DNA of 64,000 nucleotides from Platynereis dumerilii (lineage: Eukaryota; Annelida; Polychaeta; Phyllodocida; Nereididae): positions 2,498,501 to 2,562,500 of the forward strand of contig JAPTHN010000030.1 of assembly GCA_026936325.1 (NCBI GenBank). The letters run 5' to 3'. The notes under the pieces are model-generated. The model was not told the origin of the DNA. It searched no databases and saw only the letters and a list, made by a program, of their open reading frames with translations. Shown here piece after piece: positions 37,268-46,900 of the stretch (its first letter is position 1; each line of letters starts with the position of its first letter). Position numbers and translations under genes: made by a program.

Positions 37268-37373
37268 CTGCGGACAACACAGCAGATGAGGACAACCAGG
37301 ACTATGATGATGGCCCCTCCTGTGGCTCCTATTATTCCTATGGTTTTCATATTCATAGTCTCGCCCTGGTCAC
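37268..37373 (-). CDS. Collagen-like membrane protein: transmembrane exon
   Basis: The acceptor TTTTCAG|GT and donor CGCAG|GTAAGC enclose 106 bp. Entered in phase 1, it reads (G)DQGETMNMK, then a hydrophobic helix GIIGATGGAIIIVLVVLICC, then VVR, and leaves in phase 2. The first residues keep the Gly-X-Y register of the preceding exon (EKG-DQG-ET), so the triple helix ends right at the membrane. This predicts a type I single-pass protein with an extracellular collagenous region and a cytoplasmic tail encoded at lower coordinates, which I could not find. The intron upstream, 37374-42237, is ~4.9 kb and filled with mobile elements. I am confident that it is an exon, less so of the full architecture. 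Confidence 0.72.
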
Positions 37374-37488
37374 CTGAAAAATATAGGAAATTATTAGAAA
37401 TATATGAATTATTTGGACAGCCTATCATAACATTTTATTGACCTGGATTCTGTCCATGATATCACGTCTAGGATTATAATTATATTCA

Positions 37489-37800
37489 TTCTTCAGAAGT
37501 AAATGATAGAAGAACCCCAAGAAATAACTTTCAAGCTGAATGCACTCGAAAAAAAATTGACATAGGATTAAAATAGGGGGGCTTCTTGCCCGATGGGTGG
37601 GATAAGAAGGCCATTTTAATTTTTTTACAAAAAGGGCCGTAACTCCTTTATTAAAATTGGTAGACATTTGTTTCACTAGTTATAAGTAGAGTCAAGTGAT
37701 CCCTTCCTGACAGCATAAGCATTCAAAGAATCGACCACAAGAAGCAGGTCAAATCGCACCTCGAAGTTAAGGGGGGCAGTATGCCCCACGCTACTCTACA
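37489..37800. mobile_element. Right-end fragment of element family D
   Basis: It matches 44497-44719 joined to 49296-49380, including GATAGAAGAACCCCAAGAAA, GCTTCTTGCCCGATGGGTGG and the tip CTACTCTACA. It is uninterrupted where the other copy carries the 4.6 kb palindrome. It therefore serves as the empty site proving that insertion. Confidence 0.88.
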
Positions 37801-39044
37801 TATTACACAAAGAAAATAATTGCAACAGCTGAGAAGAAGGGAGAAAAGCGAAACTTCCAAGTAAAATCTGATAAATAAAATCGGGATGAATTAGGTTTGC
37901 AAATTTATATGTTGAAATTTTTTATATTTTAGTCTTGCATACATACATTCACTCAAAGACTACGTCAAAGACTATTCAATTTCTTGAATTTTAACAATTT
38001 TAACTCACACATAATAAACAGTTAAACTATTAAACTGTAAAACTGAAATAATTATGCAACAAAATGTAATCAATATTAATCGTAGCGATATAATATATTT
38101 CTAAAAATTTACCTGATGAAGCGTCAAAAACTTCTGAAGAGAAACATTATGATGATAAAATAGAATACTTATATAGGTACAAATCAAAAAGGTGGCAGCA
38201 CTGATAGTAGGTGCAAAAGGAGAGGATTGTCACAACTTAAAAGCATGGTTCAGAGGACAAAAACTGACCTACAGACTTAGAATAACAAAAATTGTCACTT
38301 CTATACAGACTTTTATGCAGTCGTTCAGTGAGTGAACTTTGATTTTGCACATTTTCACTTTTAAAAAAAAAATCACTGCTCCGGAATGATAAAAGAAAGA
38401 TGGTTTTGATATTAAAAGATGCCTATATTAAAGGGCTAGCCTCAATAAACATTTTGTGTTCCTAACCGTATTGGTTTTTCAGGACTTAGCATTAATTAAG
38501 CCAAAAATGCCAATTTTTGTTGTTTTTTTTCAGATTTTTTTGTCTTCAGAGGAAAAAAGTCTGCCATGAAGTTTCAGTAAAAAAATCAAATCTATCATCA
38601 AGGACTATACTTGCAGAGTCTTATAACTGTAAAAAAAATGTTTGACAGTCCAATGGTTGCTGATTTTGGCCACACATAATTGATTCTTAGCTTCGCGGAC
38701 CCGCCGACACAATAGATTTTCTGCCGATGGAAAAAAACAATTGAAAAAAAAAAGTTTATTTTTTTTACATTAGCCTATATAAAAAAAATTTTTCACTTTT
38801 TTTTTTGTCGTACCGACCGACCCTAGAAAAAGTGCCTTGAGAGGATCCCAGAAGCTAAAGATCAATTATGTGTGGCCTTATGATGAGATACGTTTTTTAA
38901 AACATGCACAAACTGAGTTATGACGTAAAAATGCCAATATTTGACATTTTTCGAGACACTCTACTTTTCAGAGCTCTAAAATCTGCTTTAAAGTGTGAGA
39001 AAAAAATGTCAAATAAAGCAAACATCAAGGGCTATACTTGCAAA

Positions 39045-39285
39045 TTCTCCTCCTCCTATCTCCTCCCATCTGCTCCTACTCATCCGATCTCATCCTCCTC
39101 CTTCCACTTCTCGCATTTCTTTCTTCTCCCATCTGCTCCTCCCCATCCTCTCATATCTCCTTCTACTTCTCTTCCCATCTCCTCAGGACTACTCTTCCCA
39201 TTACCTCCTTTGTCCCCCTTCTCATCCTCTCCCACCTCCTTCTCCTTCTTCTCTCCTATCTCCCTCCTCTCCCCTACTCTTTTTT
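39045..39285. repeat. Polypyrimidine CTCCT-rich tract
   Basis: About 240 bp of C and T with CATCTCCTC/CATCCTC units on the plus strand. The long frames it opens on the same strand are low-complexity artefacts. Confidence 0.85.
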
Positions 39286-39795
39286 AAAACCTCTGAAAAC
39301 AAGAATTCTGGCGTCATGATTAAAGCTTGTGCATGTTGAAACACAGGCCCTATATCTGATTATAAGTCTGCAACTGGAAGACTCAAATTATTTTTTTACA
39401 TTTTCAGAGAATTTGTGAGTGACATTTTTTTCTCACACTTTATATGAGACTTTAGAGCTCTGAAAACAAGAATACCTCGAAAAATGTCAAATATTGCCAT
39501 TCTGACGTCATAACTCAGTTTGCGCATGTTAAAACGTATCTCATCATAAATCAGCAACCATTGGACTTTCAAATATTTATTTTTACAGTTTTAGACTCTG
39601 CAAGTATAGTCCTTGATGATAGATTTGGTTTTGAATTTTTTACTGAAACTTCATAGCAGACTTTTTTCCTCTGAAAACAAGAATACCACGAAAAATGTCA
39701 AATATTGGCATTTTGACGTCATAACTCAGTTTGCGCATGTTAAAACGTATTTCATCATAAATCAGCAACCATTGGACTTTCAAATATTTATTATT

Positions 39796-40774
39796 GGGCC
39801 ATTCTCAAATTTCGGGACAACGGGTATAGGAAAATTGTCCTGTAACGGAGGGGACAATGTGGTAACGGAGGGGAATTTTGATGTAAAAAACCAACTGTAG
39901 GAACAGCAACAAAAGGAAAAATGATAAAAGATTGATGTTACTATTATTTTCAGAAGTACTTCATCTCGTATCAGTAGATTTTTTGGTCCAAATGTCGATT
40001 TCTTGTTCATGATCTGGTAACGGAGTGGACGGTAACGGAGGGGAACAATTTTTTGCTTTTCGCTCATTACTGCTTTTTATTTTGGAGATTAGACTAAATA
40101 ATTGCAGAATATTAAAACCTGCCACCCTCAGCAACATATACATGAAATCGCTCTGAAAAATTATCATTGGTAAGCTTGGAAATGAAGGAAACGGAGGGGA
40201 CATTTTAGTGGGACCAAAAACATTTTTTATGAACATTATGTCATAATTTATTGAATACATGTTTTATGAAGTCTGCAAGGCAGTGGTACTATGGCGCACA
40301 TGCGTCTGATGATATTCAGTGAAAATAGGTCATAAAAAACAATAACGAACAGAGCTATGGCAAGTAACGGAGGGTACAAAAAAATTGACATAAATTAGTG
40401 ACACAACTATTGTATCAATTTAATCAATGAAATTATACCAAAAAAAATTGAATATGAACTAAATATAAATTCAAGTCTATATTCCCATGAATCGTGCAAA
40501 GAAACTTTGAAAATAATGGTATATTAGGAGGAAAATGAACACTTGATTTTGTCATGTCAGGACCAGTGACAGGGAAAAACCGTTGATTTTGCACGGATTT
40601 CTGGACATTATGCATTAAAAAAAGTCTAATTAATGACTTTTTGCTCCAAATGCAGTGGTTCTAAGTAGAAATATGAATAACAGATGCAGAGTGACGCTTC
40701 AGATATTTATCGCATTCATATTAATGTCAGGGAGTTAGAGTGACGCAAATTGTCCCGAAATTTGAGAATGACCC
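39796..40774. mobile_element. 979 bp TIR element, GGGYCATTC family, with GTAACGGAGGGGAC words
   Basis: The tips GGGCCATTCTCAAATTTCGG and its inverse are flanked by TATT and TTTT (39792-39795, 40775-40778). The unoccupied repeat unit at 39570-39600 shows the pre-insertion site (ATTTTTACAG). GTAACGGAGGGGAC or close variants occur at 39842, 39862, 40017, 40032, 40188 and 40363, all on the plus strand. It has no open frame of note. Confidence 0.88.
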
Positions 40775-42237
40775 TTTTACAGTTTTAGACTCTGCAAGTA
40801 TAGTCCTTGATGATAGATTTGGTTTTGAATTTTTTACTGAAACTTCATAGCAGACTTTTTTCCTCTGAAAACAAGAATACCACGAAAAATGTCAAATATT
40901 GGCATTTTGACATCATAACTCAGTTTGCGCATGTTAAAACGTATCTCATCATAAATCAGCAACCGTTGGACTTTCAAACATTTTTTTTACAGTTTTAGAC
41001 TCTGCAATTATAGTTCTTGATAGATTTGGTTTTGAATTTTTTTATGAAGCTTCATAGCAGACTTTTTTCCTCTGAAAACCAGAATATCTCGAAAAATGTC
41101 AAATATTGGCATATTGACGTCATAACTAAAAGTTTGTGCATGTTAAAACGTATCTCATCATAAATCTGCAACCATTGGACTCTCAAACATTTTTTTAATG
41201 AGTTTTAGACTCTGCAAGTATAGTTCTTGATGCTAGATTTGGTTTTGAATTTTTTACTGAAACTTCATAGCAGACTTTTTTCCCCTGAAGACAAAAAAAT
41301 CTAGAAAAATACGCGAAAATTGGCATTTTTGGCTTACTTAATGCTTTGTCCTGAAAAAACCAATACAGTTAGGAGCATGAAATGTTTACTCAGGAATACC
41401 CTTTTATATAGACATACTTTATTATCAAAACCATCTTTCTATCTTTAATCATTCCAGAGAAGTGATTATTTTTCAAAAGTGAAAATGTGCAAAATCAAAG
41501 TTAACTCGCTGAGTGGCGATGACCGAACAAAATTTCATGAAGAAACAAAAATATTTCTTAGTCTAAGTGGTAGAAATATAATTTGCTCCCTGATGCTTAA
41601 AATATTTATCTTTCGATTAATTACGCCATATATATGTAATTCTGAACTAAATCCAATATCAGTGATGACAATTTCAATAATATTCCTTTAAAAAGCCATG
41701 CCTTTATACTCAAATGAAAATTAGTATGGTTATTTTTGTTGATTCCAATACTTTGTCATTGCACTGGATCTGAACCCACGACCAAACATACAAAATCCCA
41801 CATCTAGTCAACTCTTCTGGTCCCTTAATTTGCCAAATATAGGTTATAAAAGGTTCCTGCTATGTTTGTGGCTCTAATATTAATGCTTTTTGTGATATGA
41901 GCAAAGTTTTGACCACCTGTCAAAAATTAAGTTTCTGCATGGCCAAGCTTAAAGTGCTGTAGCTCCTCACTGTCTGCAGTTAGAATGATAAAACTCGACC
42001 ACAATATACGCTATCCTGTATGCTAAAATCGAACCAAAAATTACGGACCTGGGTTAGATAGAAGTACTTGTAGTTTAAGAAATACAACACATTCCTGTTC
42101 TGTCCCGATTCACCCCAGGGTCCCGATTCACCCCATATTACGGTACTAAAAGATGGCCTGCCCTATTTGTGACCCTAGCCTCTGTACTATATAACTATAA
42201 CTACTCATTCCTGGAACAAACAATAATTTTTACTTAC

Positions 42238-42516
42238 CTTTTTCTCCACTGGATCCACCTGATCCTCCGGAATCACCTGATCCTCCGGAATAACCTTTTC
42301 CTCCGGAATCACCTTTTCCTCCGGAATCACCTTTTCCTCCGGAATCATCTTTTCCTCCGGAAACACCTTTTCCTCCGGAAACACCTTTTCCTCCGGAATC
42401 ACCTTTTCCTCCGGAATCATCTTTTCCTCCGGAATCATCTTTTCCTCCGGAATCAACTTTTCCTCTGGAATCATCTTTTCCTCCGGATCCACCTTTTCCT
42501 CCGGATCCACCTCCTC
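42238..42516 (-). CDS. Collagen-like membrane protein: GGKGDS-repeat exon
   Basis: 279 bp, phase 1 in and phase 1 out. The donor is AAAG|GTAAGT at 42238/42237, and the acceptor TGTAG|GA is at 42517/42516. It encodes a Gly/Lys/Asp/Ser hexapeptide repeat, GGKGDS alternating with GGKDDS, made by an 18 bp minisatellite (TCCTCCGGAATCACCTTT on the plus strand). It ends SSGEKG and joins in register to GDQGE of the transmembrane exon. In units with D in place of the fourth residue the Gly-X-Y pattern is broken, so this part would be a flexible charged stalk or an imperfect helix. The acceptor lies exactly at the end of a MITE. The opposite strand's LFLRNH frame is an artefact of the same repeat. Confidence 0.68.
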
Positions 42517-42519
42517 CTA

Positions 42520-42640
42520 CACTCCAAAAAATGTCGGGACAAATTGGTTTTTTAGATTCAAAATGGTTTTTTGAAAAACCAAATTGCAATGCAAAAAATC
42601 AACATGGATTTTTGAAAAACCATGTTGGTTTTTTGCATGG
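42520..42640. mobile_element. MITE of the CACTCT family abutting the collagen exon
   Basis: It starts CACTCCAAAAAATGTCGG, homologous to the 151 bp element at 21161, with TA (42518-42519) next to the tip. It breaks off at TTTTTTGCAT and continues into GGGTCATTTCACGCTAACTG. The copy near 55100 shares this continuation, so both belong to a longer subfamily. Read with the gene, its tip supplies the TTTTTTGGAGTG tract of the splice acceptor. Confidence 0.8.
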
Positions 42641-43142
42641 GTCATTTCACGCTAACTGGGAAATTTCATGTGACCAACACAAAGATCAATTTATTGAGGG
42701 TTGCGTTTGTGCAAAAATGCAATAAAATGATGTGTAGCAACCTATGAGGGTAGGGTGTTGGATGATGATAGTGTATACACAAGTGCTGAAAAAGATCATT
42801 TAATACTTATTATATATCTGCCTACAATGACACATCCAGTTTTTCCCCTTGTGACAACTTGAGGTTGATTAATTCAATGGCTGTAAGTTCTAATTAATTA
42901 TAACAAAATTAACAAACTTCAAGGTAAAATGTTCTCTTCAATACTCATAAAACCAGAAATGGCTAATCACTTTGAACCTGCAACAGCACAACTTGCAGGA
43001 ATAATCATTTTAGTTGTGTTACATGTTTAAAATGTCCGTGGTTTAACAAGCACTAAAAATGGCCTGAGGACAATGATGGCTCCCTGGCCTTCAAGTCACA
43101 TGACCTTGCATCACAAAAAAAGGTCTGCTTTGCTGTCTGAAC
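42641..43142. other. Intron, unannotated
   Basis: About 500 bp between collagen exons. Apart from the ~35 bp GGGTCATTTCACGCTAACTG stretch at its start, shared with 55080-55111, nothing is recognised. Confidence 0.45.
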
Positions 43143-43391
43143 CACGTGGTCCATCGGGTCCTGCAGGACCGGAAGGTCCAGCAGGGCCAGAAGGACCTGG
43201 CTCTCCAGGAGTTCTAGCAGGTCCTGCCTCTCCATGTTGCCCAGTTGGTCCAGCAGGGCCAGCAGGTCCAGCTTCACCACGAGGACCAGGGGATCCCGCA
43301 GGTCCAGCCTCACCTCATTGTCCAGCAGGTCCTGGCCTTCCTTGCTCACCTTGGCGTCCAATTCCTGGTGCACCAGGAGCTCCAGCTTTAC
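43143..43391 (-). pseudogene. Duplicated Gly-X-Y collagen exon with in-frame stop
   Basis: 249 bp, still phase 1 to phase 1. It reads (G)KAGAPGAPGIGRQGEQGRPG and continues in clean Gly-X-Y triplets to GPDGPRG. The acceptor region (TTACATAG|GTAAA) is almost identical to that of the neighbouring exon 360 bp away, so the two arose by local duplication that included intron sequence. A TGA lies in frame at 43317-43315, 24 complete codons in, and the donor is weak (CGTG|GTTCAG). It is probably skipped or dead. Alternatively, the stop is a polymorphism or an assembly error. Confidence 0.65.
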
Positions 43392-43481
43392 CTATGTAAT
43401 AATAAAGGGCTTACATGATATATCTGCAACACCAAAGAGAGACACAAGAAAGCCTTCACTATCAATTCATAATGAATTTAC

Positions 43482-43751
43482 CAGCAGGTCCAGGTTCTCC
43501 TCGAGCTCCTGGAGATCCATCCTGTCCTCTTGGGCCAGGCCCGCCTCGTGGTCCAGCAGGGCCAGGTTGTCCGGATGGTCCAGCTGCCCCTGGGGTGCCA
43601 GATTCACCACGTTCTCCTCTTGGTCCAGAAGGTCCTGGGGGTCCTGGTTCGCCTCTAGGCCCTGCAGGTCCAGAAGGACCAGCAGGACCTGAAGGTCCAG
43701 CAGGTCCTGGCCTTCCTTGCTCACCTGGTGCACCAGGAGCTCCAGGTTTAC
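43482..43751 (-). CDS. Collagen-like membrane protein: Gly-X-Y exon
   Basis: 270 bp between TTACATAG|GTAAACC and GCTG|GTAAAT, phase 1 at both ends. It encodes 30 uninterrupted Gly-X-Y triplets: (G)[18 protein letters not shown], then [19 protein letters not shown], then [23 protein letters not shown] charge clusters and many Gly-Pro-Ala triplets are typical of a collagen triple helix. Splitting Gly codons after the first base is unlike fibrillar collagens, whose exons usually start with a whole Gly codon, and is more like non-fibrillar or membrane collagens. The gene continues above 43751, but I could not identify earlier exons within the window. Confidence 0.82.
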
Positions 43752-43900
43752 CTATGTAATAATAAAAGTAAGGGGAAAACCTAAAACCCGGGACAAGCGC
43801 CCGGGACGCCACGGGACACCCGGGACGAACTAATTGCCGTGACAGCATCCCGGGACAGCCTTTGCTGATGATAGATGGTTATAGTTAGACAACTATTTGA

Positions 43901-46900
43901 TGTAGAGTGGGTCGGGGCAAGAAGCCCGGGTTAGGTGAGAAGCCCCCCCAGGGTTATATCTAAACTTACATTTATGGTGCTTTTTCTTATTGATAGGATT
44001 GAAGCTAGAGGCTTTTTAGGTGACGTCACAAATTTTCAAGGCATTCAGCAACAAACCATAGTCGTAATTAAAGAAACAAAAAAAGGCGCATGGTTTTTGT
44101 AATTTTGATTAATTCTTTGAAAGTGGTTGTCAGAAATCACTTTGGAAATTTTTAAAAGTATAATGGATATCTGCATTGTTTCACTTTATGACCATCACAT
44201 AAATATGATTTGGATCATGTTTTTTGCATTTTAGCTCAAAATAAAGAGGTCAAATTAAAATATGTGGGTTTGGGGCGAGAGGCCCCATATGGTATGGGGC
44301 ATTGGGCCCCCTTCACTGAGGCCTCGAAGCTGCTTCATGAACCATTTAATAATGTGTACTTTACCTTAAATCTTGATAGAATAGCTAATTTAAATAGAAA
44401 AAATTTTGGCTGAAATTGAAAAAGGGCAAAAAATATTAAAAAATAAATGTATGAACAGAAAAATTCTGAAATTCATAAAAAGTGAATAGAATGCCTTAAA
44501 AATGATAGAAGAACCCCAAGAAATAACTTTCAGGCTGAATGCGCTCGCAAAAAAAAATTGCCACAGGATTATAATAGGGGGGCTTCTTGCCCGATGGGTG
44601 GGGTAAGAAGGCCATTTTAATTTTTTTGCAAAAAGGGCCGTAACTCCCTTATTAAAATTGGTAGACATTTGTTTCACTAGTTATAAGTAGAGTCAAGTGA
44701 TCCCTTCCTGACAGCATAATAGTAGAGCAGCTTCGCGCAAAAAATGGCCAAAATAGTTACGAGCTGGACAAAGCCGTGAAATTTTCGGCATGTATACTTT
44801 GGGACTTGCCGGACAAGATTTGCCTAAGCTCCAAAAAAACAAACCCTGGGAAATGCATTTAAATTGGTTTCCAAGGCAACAAGTACTGATTTCAAAAACC
44901 CTTCCCAAAATATGATTAAAGTGAAGCTATATCAAGGATATTGATGCTATTGTGATATTTTTTGGCAAAATGAAGTACAACAAAATGTTGCATCAGACGT
45001 GATATGAAATATCTTTATTTACCCAGGTGTGTTACCTTGGCAACCACTGTTCCTATGAAAACGCTCTTAATATCTACTTCATCACATTAACAGCTTAATA
45101 TTTCAGTCAAATTTGGGTTTGGAAAAATAATATTTATGTCAAATTGTCAGTAATACTGTCTTCTGAAGAAATGTAAAAAAATAAGACAATAACTCTGTTT
45201 GCCTTGTCACCATGGCAACAGATATCCAATATTCCAAAGTAACATTTTGTTACTATGTGAACATGAGCAGTGCTAATAGAGGCATACTTATAATTTTTGT
45301 CCTCAATCATGCATCAGCTTGAAGCATTGAATGTCAGTTATCCTCACAGGGGTTCACATATGGACAATTTTGAAGTGTGTTGTCATGGCAACCAAAGATA
45401 AACAATTATAATATTTTGTTGTATGTCACACTTTAGGGAGTATTCACATGAGTTACAGTTGAACAATTTTTATGAAACTTGGCAGAAACAAGCATTATAC
45501 CTTCAGTATGTATGTAGCAGTGTATTTTTGCTGCTTGGTGAACCCTGTTTGACTGTGGTGCCATCTACTTGCAAAACACATGTGTTTTGGTATATTCTCA
45601 TAAATCCCTTCATTTCATATTTACACACTAAATAGAAGAATGGATTTTTAACATTAGATCATGATTATGAAACTTTCAACCGTCAAAACAAATTGTTCTT
45701 CATGCTTAAATCATTAAAGTTGAAGAATATATAACATAACATGAAAATAAAAGAGGGGTAAAATGTAGAAATGTCAAATTTAGTCAAATTTAAGCACATT
45801 TTTGACGAAGTTATCTTCCATAAAAGTGAAAATATTTCATGTTTGACACCCATTTCCAGATATTAGGAAAGTATTCAATCAAACCATTATTTTAATGTAA
45901 ATTGTATTTACAAATATGTGGCTGTTGGTTGCTATGGCAACTAAGTTTGAATTTGTCAGATTTTGCCATAATGGGGTAGAAGTGTTTTTTTGAAGAAATA
46001 CACTTTAACTAACTTTTTCAAAAGTGTACGAAAACATTTATTGAAATGTCTATTTTAAAATAAGGGTTAAAAATTTTAGGTCACATGACCAAACGAGGCT
46101 GTTGCCATCACAAACATGTCCAAATTCAACATTATTTGAATCATTTATTCTAGGTAAATCGATGCCTAACCTTTATTACCTTTCAGGCAGATGCATAATT
46201 TTTACTCTTTAAGAGAGCTCTTGATTAATTCTTTCATGCTAAGTAGAATTTATATTGGAATTTGCTTTCATCGGTTGCTATGGGAACATTTTTGAATGTT
46301 TCAAAATTTCTTATAATGTGTTATATGTGGCATTTTATCACTGATCAGTGGATTTATATATTTATTAAAATGGATGAAACTGGACAGAATAGTGCCCTTG
46401 AATGTAGGTTTTACAATTTTTAGAAAATATGCTAGGTCACATGACCTATATGTTGGGTAACCAGGCTACAATGGCTGAATTATAAAATATTTTCAGTGCA
46501 TGATGTTGCTAATTTTGAATATTATCCCATTGAAATGTCTTTAAACATAAATAAATATAAGTGTATTCTACTTGGCAAAACATCCTCTTGTCAAGCCCTT
46601 TAAACCAAGTACTTTTCTTATTGAAACCAACTGTTAGTTGGGTGCCATGGCAACCCAGCCTAAATTTATCTTTGTGGTGAAAGTATAAGTATGGTGATTA
46701 TTATTGGCACACACCACTGAAAAATGTTGGATGTTACATGAATTAACAGACCTATGCACATAAATCATATTGAAAATGTCATACCCACTGGTCTCTGAGG
46801 TCACTTGACCTATTAAGGGGGTAAAAACCCCAAAATAATAGTCATTGTCATAAGTCAAGAACATACGTGTCTGATTTTTTCCCAAATCAATCAGCTGAGA

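Larger units (their letters stand above)
38270..41585. mobile_element. 3.3 kb palindromic element with ~215 bp tandem repeats and CRE words
   Basis: The outer arms, about 38270-38650 and 41200-41585, are inverted (GATTTTGCACATTTTCACTT and its inverse, CAATACAGTTAGGA-like blocks). Inside, a ~215 bp unit (TTTTAGACTCTGCAAGTATA to CAACCATTGGACTTTCAAA) occurs near 39395, 39590, 40780 and 40993, with part of a fifth near 41205 and inverted parts at 38880-39010. Three units contain TGACGTCA (39503, 39714, 41115), the CREB/ATF palindrome. A polypyrimidine tract occupies 39045-39285, and another TIR element is nested at 39796-40774. It has no coding capacity. Confidence 0.8.
37374..42237 (-). other. 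4.9 kb intron of the collagen-like gene, packed with repeats
   Basis: It holds a partial copy of the GGGGCAAGAAGCCC-family element (37489-37800), unassigned AT-rich DNA (37801-38269), a 3.3 kb palindromic element (38270-41585) and 650 bp with the word GTCCCGATTCACCCC twice (42106-42133). No further exon was seen inside. Confidence 0.6.

Noticed and set aside
38904-39339. Three overlapping Ser/Pro/Leu-rich frames
   Set aside because: They arise from the CT-rich low-complexity tract inside a palindromic element.
42169-42555. Plus-strand frame with LFLRNH repeats
   Set aside because: It is the antisense of the 18 bp coding minisatellite. The minus strand has matching splice sites and Gly-X-Y continuity.
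43073-43759. Plus-strand Gly/Pro-rich frames
   Set aside because: The antisense of GGNCCN codons also gives Gly/Pro runs. Only the minus strand has consistent phase-1 acceptors and donors.
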